Shown: positions 45,062-51,125 of the stretch, one piece after another
Layout of the letters: each line of letters begins with the position of its first letter
Position numbering within the stretch: the first letter of the stretch is position 1
Origin: Deltaproteobacteria bacterium
GTDB lineage: Bacteria > Desulfobacterota > BSN033 > WVXP01
Direction: 5' to 3'
Assembly: GCA_019308905.1 (NCBI GenBank)
Contig: JAFDHF010000021.1
Span: 1-51,125, forward strand
DNA length: 51,125 nt
Program-made: the position numbers and the translations under genes
Notes under the pieces: model-generated
Database searches by the model: none
Told to the model about the DNA's origin: nothing
What the model saw: the letters and a program-made list of their open reading frames with translations, nothing else

Positions 45062-46321
45062 ATGGCGAAGGACAAAGAGAGCGGTAACCCGGGGTCGATT
45101 CTCCACTGCTCGTTTTGTGGGAAGAGCCAGGATGAGGTAAGGAAGCTCATTGCGGGTCCGACCGTGTACATCTGTGACGAGTGCATCGAACTGTGCAACG
45201 AGATCATCGCCGAAGAGACCGAAGAAGAGAGGCTGATTTCTTCAAAGGTGGCCGTTCCGAAGCCTGCAGAGATCAAGGCACGATTGGATGAGTATGTCAT
45301 CGGTCAGGAAAGGGCCAAGAAGATACTCTCCGTAGCCGTCCACAACCACTACAGGCGGATCGATACAAAGGTGAGCCTGGGGGACGTGGAACTCCAGAAG
45401 AGCAATATCCTCTTGATCGGTCCCACCGGGTCGGGCAAGACCCTGATGGCCCAGACCCTGGCCAAGATTCTTGACGTTCCTTTTACCATCGCCGACGCCA
45501 CCTCTTTGACCGAGGCGGGATACGTGGGAGAGGACGTAGAGAATATCATCCTGAGCCTTCTCCAGACAGCGGACTACGACGTGGAGCGCTGCCAGCGCGG
45601 GATTATCTACATCGACGAAATCGACAAGATATCCAAGAAATCCGACAGCCCCTCGATCACCAGGGACGTCTCCGGAGAAGGGGTCCAGCAGGCCCTCTTG
45701 AAGATCATCGAGGGGACCGTGGCCAGCGTTCCACCCAAAGGCGGTAGAAAACATCCCCAGCAGGAGTTTCTCCAAATCGATACAACCAACATCCTCTTTC
45801 TCTGCGGGGGTGCTTTTGTCGGACTGGACAAGATCGTGGAACAGAGGGTGGGCGGCAAGACCATGGGATTCGGGGCCGACGTGAGCGAGAGGAGAGCGCA
45901 GGATGGTTCATCCATCCTTAGGGAGGTCCAACCCGAGGACCTGCTCAAATTCGGACTCATTCCGGAGTTCATCGGCCGCCTCCCGGTCATTGCGACTCTC
46001 GAAGAGCTGAGTATCGACGCCCTTGTGGATATTCTCGTTCGGCCTCGTAACGCGCTGGTCAAGCAGTATCAGAAGCTCTTCGAACTCGAAAACGTCACGC
46101 TGAAGTTTACCGACGGCGCGCTGAAAGCCGTGGCCAGGGAGGCTGTGAGGAGAAAATCCGGGGCGCGGGGCCTCCGGGCCATTCTCGAGAACGTCATGCT
46201 CGACATCATGTACGACATCCCATCCGAGAAAAATATCAGGGAGTGCATTATCAGCGAAGAGGTAATCCAGAAGAACGAAAGCCCGATTGTTCTCTACGAG
46301 AGCGAGGCTGAGGTAGCCTAA
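45062..46321 (+). CDS. clpX: ATP-dependent Clp protease ATP-binding subunit ClpX
   Basis: A 419-residue AAA+ unfoldase that delivers substrates to ClpP. The N-terminal zinc-binding domain has Cys16, Cys19, Cys38 and Cys41. Walker A is GPTGSGKT at 120-127, Walker [10 protein letters not shown]. The RGVQ-type pore region and the ClpP-binding IGL-type loop ([12 protein letters not shown] lies near it) are present. GGAGG precedes the ATG. Confidence 0.96.
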   Translation: MAKDKESGNPGSILHCSFCGKSQDEVRKLIAGPTVYICDECIELCNEIIAEETEEERLISSKVAVPKPAEIKARLDEYVIGQERAKKILSVAVHNHYRRIDTKVSLGDVELQKSNILLIGPTGSGKTLMAQTLAKILDVPFTIADATSLTEAGYVGEDVENIILSLLQTADYDVERCQRGIIYIDEIDKISKKSDSPSITRDVSGEGVQQALLKIIEGTVASVPPKGGRKHPQQEFLQIDTTNILFLCGGAFVGLDKIVEQRVGGKTMGFGADVSERRAQDGSSILREVQPEDLLKFGLIPEFIGRLPVIATLEELSIDALVDILVRPRNALVKQYQKLFELENVTLKFTDGALKAVAREAVRRKSGARGLRAILENVMLDIMYDIPSEKNIRECIISEEVIQKNESPIVLYESEAEVA

Positions 46322-46393
46322 AATCTCCTCAATCTTCCAGCCCCAAGATCCGATATGTAAGGTGAGATCACCGGGCCGGAGGACAATTACGCT

Positions 46394-48844
46394 ATGGGTC
46401 AGCCTCGCGCTAAAGATCGATCTTCGAGTTCCCGCCGTCATCAGATCCTTCCCCTTCTTCCATTACGGGACATCGTGGTCTTCCCTCGAATGGTCGTTCC
46501 CCTCTTCGTGGGAAGGGAGAAATCGATTCGTGCCCTGCAGTTCGCCCTGGACAACGAGAAGAGGGTGATCCTCGCGACACAGAAGGACGCCGGACAGTCC
46601 GATCCTGCAGCAGATGACATCTACAGGGTGGCTGTCCTTGGATCAATCGTACAGCTGCTCAAACTCCCGGACGGGACCGTAAAGGTGCTGATGGAAGGGC
46701 AGGAGAGGGTCGAGATCGACAGGTTTGTTCCTGCCGGGGATTTTCTCCAGGCAGCGGTCAGTCCGTTGAGGGCTGACGAGCCATCTTCTCACGAGGTGGA
46801 AGCGCTTCTTCGCTCGGCCAAGGAGGCTTTCAGGAATTACATACGATTGAATCCGAAGGTTCCGCCTGGGATTCTGGAAACGGCCTCTCAGATCAGAGAC
46901 CCCGGCATACTGGCCGACTATCTGGTAGCCTATTTCAACTTGAAAATCGAGGACCGACAGAAGCTGCTCGAGACAGCAAGCCCTGCAGGACGGTTGGAAT
47001 GCCTGCTTGGTTTGATTGAGGGGGAACTCGAAATCCTTCGGGTCGAAAAGAAGATAGAGTCAAGGATCAAGAAACAGATAGGGAAGACCCAAAAGGAATA
47101 CTATCTCAACGAGCGGATCAGAGCGATCAGAAAGGAACTGGGGGAGAGGGACGAGTTCAGCCGTGAATTGAAGGAGCTCGAAGACAGAATCAGGAAAGGG
47201 CGGATGTCCAAGGAGGCATCACAAAAAGTGGAAAAGGAATTCAAGAAGCTGAGGTTGATGTCTCCCAGTTCTGCCGAGGCGGCGGTTGTAAGGAGCTACA
47301 TCGACTGGCTCCTCTCCCTGCCTTGGAACCGCTACACAGAGGAAAAGACAGACATCGAGGAGGCGGAGAGCATCCTGGAAGCGGACCATTACGGGCTTAA
47401 GGATGTGAAAGAAAGGATACTCGAATACCTGGCCGTTCAGAGGCTGGTGGACAGGATCAAGGGACCCATTCTCTGCTTTGTAGGACCTCCCGGAGTCGGC
47501 AAAACTTCCCTTGCAAGGTCGATCGCCCGGGCCACGGGGAGGAATTTCGTCCGTCTCTCTTTGGGAGGTGTTCGTGACGAGGCGGAGATCAGGGGACACC
47601 GGCGGACATACGTGGGGTCGATGCCGGGTAAGATCATCCAGTCCATAAAGAAGGCCGGTTCGAGTAACCCGGTTTTTCTCCTGGATGAGGTGGACAAGAT
47701 GAGCGCAGACTTCCGGGGAGACCCGTCGGCGGCACTGCTCGAGGTTCTGGACCCGGAGCAGAACCAGAGCTTCAATGACCATTACCTCGGTGTGGACTAT
47801 GATCTGTCGAGGGTGATGTTCATCACGACAGCCAACACTCTTCAGGCCGTTCCTCCGGCCCTCAGGGACAGGATGGAAGTGATAAGGATCGCCGGGTATA
47901 CCGAGCTGGAGAAGCTCAACATCGCCAAACGGTTTCTGATCGTCAAGCAGAGGGAGGCTCATGGACTTTCACCGGAAAATCTCCGGTTTTCTGAGGGTTC
48001 CATTCAGAGGATCGTTCAACTCTATACAAGGGAAGCGGGTGTGAGAGATCTGGAACGGCGGATCGCCTCTATCTGCCGCAAGGTGGCCAAGCGTGTGATC
48101 AAGGAGGGTCAGGGCGCCCGGGCCAGGATCACAGCTCGAAGCCTCGAAAGATACCTCGGCATCCCCATCTACCGGGACGCAAGGGGAGAGAAAGAGGACC
48201 AGATCGGGATGGTCAACGGATTGGCCTGGACCGAGGCGGGCGGCGAGCTGCTTGTGACCGAGGCGACAGTAGTGCCCGGAAAGGGAAACCTGATCATCAC
48301 CGGGAAGTTGGGTGAGGTCATGAGGGAGTCGGCCCAGGCTGCCATGACCTATGTCCGGTCTCGGGCAAAGAACCTGGGACTGGAGAAGGACTTCTACCAG
48401 AAGGTGGACCTCCACGTGCACATTCCCGAGGGGTCGATCCCGAAGGACGGTCCGTCGGCGGGTATTACCATTGCCACGGCGATCGTCTCTGCTCTTACCC
48501 GGGTTCCCGCTCGGAACAGTGTGGCCATGACCGGAGAGATCACCCTGCGGGGCCGGGTGATCCCCGTGGGTGGGCTCAAGGAGAAGATTCTGGCGGCCCA
48601 TCGGATGGGAATCAAGACTGTTCTGATACCCAGAGAGAACCTGAAGAACACCGAGGAGATCTCACCCAAGATCCGCAAGGCCGTTGAGCTCGTTCCTGTG
48701 GCCCACATGGACGAGGTCCTGAGAAGGTCCCTTGCTCTCGATGAGCCGCGGGTATTGAAGGAGGAGAGGGAGGTCATGGCAGAACCCCTCTTTGCTCCCC
48801 CGCCGCTGACCACGGCAGAGGAAAGTTCCCTCGTGAGGCATTGA
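46394..48844 (+). CDS. lon: ATP-dependent protease Lon
   Basis: An 816-residue single-chain protease. It has an N-terminal substrate domain ([20 protein letters not shown]), a coiled coil, AAA+ domain with Walker A GPPGVGKT at 364-371, and a C-terminal peptidase with the Ser688-Lys731 dyad ([25 protein letters not shown]). Length is typical of LonA. GGAGG precedes the ATG at 46394. It closes the tig-clpP-clpX-lon set. Confidence 0.96.
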   Translation: MGQPRAKDRSSSSRRHQILPLLPLRDIVVFPRMVVPLFVGREKSIRALQFALDNEKRVILATQKDAGQSDPAADDIYRVAVLGSIVQLLKLPDGTVKVLMEGQERVEIDRFVPAGDFLQAAVSPLRADEPSSHEVEALLRSAKEAFRNYIRLNPKVPPGILETASQIRDPGILADYLVAYFNLKIEDRQKLLETASPAGRLECLLGLIEGELEILRVEKKIESRIKKQIGKTQKEYYLNERIRAIRKELGERDEFSRELKELEDRIRKGRMSKEASQKVEKEFKKLRLMSPSSAEAAVVRSYIDWLLSLPWNRYTEEKTDIEEAESILEADHYGLKDVKERILEYLAVQRLVDRIKGPILCFVGPPGVGKTSLARSIARATGRNFVRLSLGGVRDEAEIRGHRRTYVGSMPGKIIQSIKKAGSSNPVFLLDEVDKMSADFRGDPSAALLEVLDPEQNQSFNDHYLGVDYDLSRVMFITTANTLQAVPPALRDRMEVIRIAGYTELEKLNIAKRFLIVKQREAHGLSPENLRFSEGSIQRIVQLYTREAGVRDLERRIASICRKVAKRVIKEGQGARARITARSLERYLGIPIYRDARGEKEDQIGMVNGLAWTEAGGELLVTEATVVPGKGNLIITGKLGEVMRESAQAAMTYVRSRAKNLGLEKDFYQKVDLHVHIPEGSIPKDGPSAGITIATAIVSALTRVPARNSVAMTGEITLRGRVIPVGGLKEKILAAHRMGIKTVLIPRENLKNTEEISPKIRKAVELVPVAHMDEVLRRSLALDEPRVLKEEREVMAEPLFAPPPLTTAEESSLVRH

Positions 48845-48918
48845 GACGGGCCGTTGACAGGGCCGATCCGCATGAAGGGCGGGGTTGTGGCAGCCCCGGA
48901 ATCTTTTCGAAAAGCCCT

Positions 48919-48947
48919 TTGATCTTGAGGGACCTTCACGGTATAAT
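48919..48947 (+). promoter_or_regulatory. Sigma-70 promoter before the FKBP gene
   Basis: TTGATC (48919-48924), exactly 17 bases, TATAAT (48942-48947). Transcription would start near 48954. Confidence 0.8.
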
Positions 48948-48996
48948 GAAAATATCGGCTTCTTGGGGAGCCCGAAAGGTTTGTTTGTTCGAGAGA

Positions 48997-49028
48997 CCTC
49001 AGGACTTTCTAGGATCCTGAGGTTTTCT
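48997..49028 (+). terminator. Intrinsic terminator or attenuator upstream of the FKBP gene
   Basis: CCTCAGGA (48997-49004) pairs perfectly with TCCTGAGG (49015-49022) around a 10-base loop, followed by TTTTC and a T-rich stretch. It could end read-through from lon and also stop transcripts begun at 48954, giving a ~75-base RNA. Confidence 0.6.
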
Positions 49029-49166
49029 TTGTCTTTTTGAAATTCCGGTGATGATCGGCTGGGATACTCCCGGCGGGGGCGTGTTGTTCGGCCGCGCATG
49101 AAAGGCCGTCTGCGAGCCTTCCGGGTTTATCGGCAGATCAAACTCGGAAAAGAAAAGGAGAAGTTC

Positions 49167-49592
49167 ATGGAGATTGCAAAACCGGGAGATCAGGTCCAGA
49201 TCCATTACACCGGCCGACTGGAGGACGGCACGATTTTTGACAGCTCCCACGGCCGGGCTCCCTTGAAGTTCAGTGCCGGGGGCAGTGAGGTGATCCTGGG
49301 TGTGAGCGAGGCCGTCTTGGGCATGCGGCCCGGTCAGTCGAAAACCGTCACCGTGGAACCTGAAAGCGGGTACGGAGAGCGCCTTCCCGAACTCGAACAG
49401 CGTGTTTCGCGCAACATGGTGCCCGAGGGCGCCCAGGTTGGAGACCCGCTCCATGCAGAGGTCAAAGGCGAAACCCTTGTGGTATGGATTACGGAACTCG
49501 GCGAGGATTTTGCAGTTCTCGACCTGAATCATCCCCTTGCAGGGCATACCCTCACTTTTGACATAGAGTTGGTCGCGCTGGAATCGAAGTAA
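49167..49592 (+). CDS. FKBP-type peptidyl-prolyl isomerase, SlyD-like
   Basis: A 141-residue isomerase. The FKBP core starts with AKPGDQVQIHYTGRLEDGTIFDSS, then a SlyD-type insert-in-flap domain (RLPELEQRVSRNMVPEG) and the closing NHPLAGHTLTFDIELV, the SlyD signature. There is no His-rich tail and no signal peptide, so it is cytosolic. ATG 49167 is preferred to upstream starts because AAGGAG sits just before it. It probably helps folding beside the protease/chaperone genes. Confidence 0.92.
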   Translation: MEIAKPGDQVQIHYTGRLEDGTIFDSSHGRAPLKFSAGGSEVILGVSEAVLGMRPGQSKTVTVEPESGYGERLPELEQRVSRNMVPEGAQVGDPLHAEVKGETLVVWITELGEDFAVLDLNHPLAGHTLTFDIELVALESK

Positions 49593-49712
49593 GACCGACC
49601 TGGCGGCGGACACCGGACTCATGTGGAGCAGAGCGGGCCCCGCAGAGGCCGGGGTGGGTTCGTTGGAGACTGGGGTTTTGTAGATCCGTCGTATTCGAAG
49701 GGAGACAATGTA

Positions 49713-50699
49713 ATGGAACCAAAGGTTAGGAGATTCTTTTGTGGGCTTGCGGTCGTCTCGATCCTTGTGGGTGCCGGTTTCTCTGTAGCGGAAGATGAGA
49801 GACTGCCATCAGAGAAGAAGGTCGCCGTGGTGGACGGTTCCGCGATCACCGAGGAGCAGCTTGACACGGAGATGAGCCGTGTACGGCAGATGTTCGCCAG
49901 CAGGGGGAGGCCTCTCAGCGATTCCCAGCTCTCGGCCATAAGGAAGCAGGTCCTGGAAAGCCTGATAAATCGGGAGTTACTTTACAGGGAGAGCCAGAGA
50001 AGAGCCATCAGGGTCGACCAAACCGCGGTCGACAAGGAGATGGACAATCTGAGAAAGGGGTTTTCCAGCGAAGCCGAATTTAAGAGTGCCCTGAGCCAGA
50101 TGAATCTGGGCGAAGATACCCTTCGGTCTCAGATCGAGCGAGAGATGGCCATCCAGCAGTTGATAGACGGGCAGGTTTCTGGCAAGATCACTGTCTCTGA
50201 GAAGGAATGCAGGGAGTATTACGACAGCCACCCCAGGTTCTTCAGACGGCCGGAGCAGGTGCGGGCCAGCCATATCCTGGTCAAGGTCGATCCGCGGGCA
50301 GGCGAGGCGCAGAAGGCCGAGGCACGGAGGAAGATAGAATCGATTCAAGAGAAGCTGCGCAAAGGCGGGGACTTTGCGGCTCTTGCCAAGGAGTTCTCCC
50401 AGGGCCCGAGTGCTCCCAGAGGAGGAGACCTCAACTACTTCAAGCGGGGAGACATGGCAAAGCCTTTTGAAGACGCGGCCTTCGCCCTAAAACCGGGCGA
50501 AGTGAGCGATATAGTCGAGACCAGGTTCGGGTACCACATCATAAAAGTGACGGGAAGGAAGCCCGAAACGACGATCGCCTATGATGACGTCAGGGAAAAG
50601 ATCGAGGCCTTTCTCAGGAGCGAGAAGACCCAGCAGGAGACAAAGCGGTACATAGAGCAGCTCAGACAGAAGGCAAAGGTGGAAAGATTTTCCGACTAA
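49713..50699 (+). CDS. Periplasmic parvulin-type isomerase/chaperone (SurA/PpiC-like)
   Basis: A 328-residue protein with a signal peptide (MEPKVRRFFCGLAVVSILVGAGFSVA). A SurA-N-like chaperone region (VDGSAITEEQLDTEM ... QQLIDGQ) is followed by one parvulin domain (~200-295: VRASHILVKVD, EFSQGPSAPRGGDLNYFKRGDM, FGYHIIKV) and a Lys/Glu-rich C-terminal helix. It would assist folding of outer-membrane or periplasmic proteins. ATG 49713 with GGGAG upstream is preferred to a start at 49623. The gene is 120 bases after the FKBP gene. Confidence 0.9.
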   Translation: MEPKVRRFFCGLAVVSILVGAGFSVAEDERLPSEKKVAVVDGSAITEEQLDTEMSRVRQMFASRGRPLSDSQLSAIRKQVLESLINRELLYRESQRRAIRVDQTAVDKEMDNLRKGFSSEAEFKSALSQMNLGEDTLRSQIEREMAIQQLIDGQVSGKITVSEKECREYYDSHPRFFRRPEQVRASHILVKVDPRAGEAQKAEARRKIESIQEKLRKGGDFAALAKEFSQGPSAPRGGDLNYFKRGDMAKPFEDAAFALKPGEVSDIVETRFGYHIIKVTGRKPETTIAYDDVREKIEAFLRSEKTQQETKRYIEQLRQKAKVERFSD

Positions 50700-50805
50700 G
50701 GCCGTCGTACGCGGGGTCTGATCTGCAAATTGAACCTTGGCGTGCCTGTGCCATGAAAGTGGGGTAGATGCTGGTCTTCGGCTCGACTTTTTTTCGACAG
50801 TTGGA

Positions 50806-50827
50806 AGCCCGAAATAGGGCATATTTT
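50806..50827 (+). terminator. Possible weak terminator after the parvulin gene
   Basis: AGCCC and GGGCA-type arms (50807-50810 with 50817-50820) enclose a 6-base loop, followed by ATATTTT. The stem is only four G-C pairs, so this is tentative. Confidence 0.3.
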
Positions 50828-50904
50828 ACCATAACCTATTGAAATCGTTAGATGCGGTTTTTGAGAATGAAAAAAGTGTAATGCCAATAATAGTAATTTG
50901 TTTC

Positions 50905-50933
50905 TTGACATAATTGATTCTTTCTGGTAGATA
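50905..50933 (+). promoter_or_regulatory. Sigma-70 promoter of the transposase gene
   Basis: TTGACA (50905-50910), 17 bases, TAGATA (50928-50933), in an AT-rich stretch unlike the rest of the window. The transposase ATG is only ~10 bases beyond, giving a near-leaderless message. Confidence 0.6.
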
Positions 50934-50942
50934 TGAAATGTC

Positions 50943-51125
50943 ATGTTTACCAGACTCAAGAAGCTCAAGACCAAAAAGACCGTTCACGAATACCTTCAGA
51001 TTGTTGAAAGCTACCGGGAAGAGGGAAAACCCAAACAGCGTGTCATTGCGACCCTGGGCCGGATGGACCGGCTTTTGGAAGGAGGTCGTCTGGACGGGCT
51101 GATTGAGAGTCTGTCGAAGTTCTCC
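50943..51125 (+). mobile_element. IS1634-like transposase, N-terminal part, cut by window edge
   Basis: Sixty-one residues in an open frame to the right edge, starting MFTRLKKLKTKKTVHEYLQ with VESYREEGKPKQRVIATLGR, the typical N-terminus of IS1634/IS4-type transposases. Only the start of the element is inside the window, so ends and target duplication cannot be checked. The upstream ~120 bases are AT-rich, consistent with incoming DNA. Confidence 0.75.

Larger units (their letters stand above)
48845..49166 (+). other. Leader region between lon and the FKBP gene
   Basis: 322 bases without a gene. It holds a strong sigma-70 promoter (48919-48947) and, about 50 bases further on, an 8-bp stem with a T-rich tail (48997-49028). 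The order promoter then terminator suggests an attenuator or a short RNA. Confidence 0.6.

Overview
The window looks like chromosomal DNA of an anaerobic Gram-negative bacterium with fairly high GC, most likely a member of the Desulfobacterota (former Deltaproteobacteria). The signs are lipoprotein, porin and tripartite-efflux genes (so an outer membrane), a tungsten-type aldehyde:ferredoxin oxidoreductase with a four-cluster ferredoxin, sigma-54 promoters with an NtrC-type activator, and a V/A-type rotary ATPase beside fermentative glycolysis. The taxon is inferred from gene content only.

Layout. 1-1.5 kb: end of an Mla/Pqi-type lipid transport operon. 1.6-2.8 kb, minus strand: an HdeD-like membrane protein and a stand-alone receiver-like protein that lacks the phospho-acceptor. 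3.3-6.8 kb: a cytosolic PAS-PAS histidine kinase with a C-terminal pseudo-receiver, overlapping an NtrC-family sigma-54 activator. 7.1-15.5 kb: RND efflux pump (adaptor, permease, outer-membrane factor), glucokinase, NAD synthetase. 15.6-23.5 kb: V-type ATPase in the order B-D-I-K-E-DUF2764-A. 23.6-29.7 kb: class II aldolase, 6-phosphofructokinase, pyruvate kinase, a four-cluster ferredoxin and an AOR-family oxidoreductase. 29.9-31.5 kb, minus: phosphoglucomutase. 32.0-38.4 kb: beta-phosphoglucomutase, GH65 disaccharide phosphorylase, lactate dehydrogenase, enolase, phosphoglycerate mutase. 38.6-41.3 kb, minus: a small lipoprotein, an AI-2E-type permease and a decayed OprP-like porin. 41.5-43.1 kb: tRNA-His, -Arg, -Lys and -Leu around a DUF6125-like gene. 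43.1-50.7 kb: tig-clpP-clpX-lon, an FKBP and a parvulin. 50.9 kb to the end: the start of an insertion-sequence transposase.

The main discovery is regulatory. Four intergenic regions (about 2.8, 7.1, 15.9 and 31.8 kb) each carry a GG-N10-GC sigma-54 promoter. Each has two inverted-repeat sites of the form TGACM-N4-GGTCR upstream, starting about 102-104 and 193-198 bases before the -24 GG. These promoters face the pseudo-receiver/HdeD pair, the efflux/glucokinase operon, the V-ATPase/glycolysis operon and the phosphorylase/lower-glycolysis operon. The sigma-54 activator encoded at 5.5-6.8 kb is the obvious candidate for binding all of them.

Taken together the genes look like one two-component, sigma-54-driven programme that turns on sugar and disaccharide fermentation, a rotary ATPase predicted to pump Na+, drug/solute efflux and an envelope stress protein. 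No GAPDH, phosphoglycerate kinase, triosephosphate isomerase or glucose-6-phosphate isomerase gene is present. The AOR-family enzyme sits where a glyceraldehyde-3-phosphate:ferredoxin oxidoreductase would fit, but its substrate cannot be proved from sequence.
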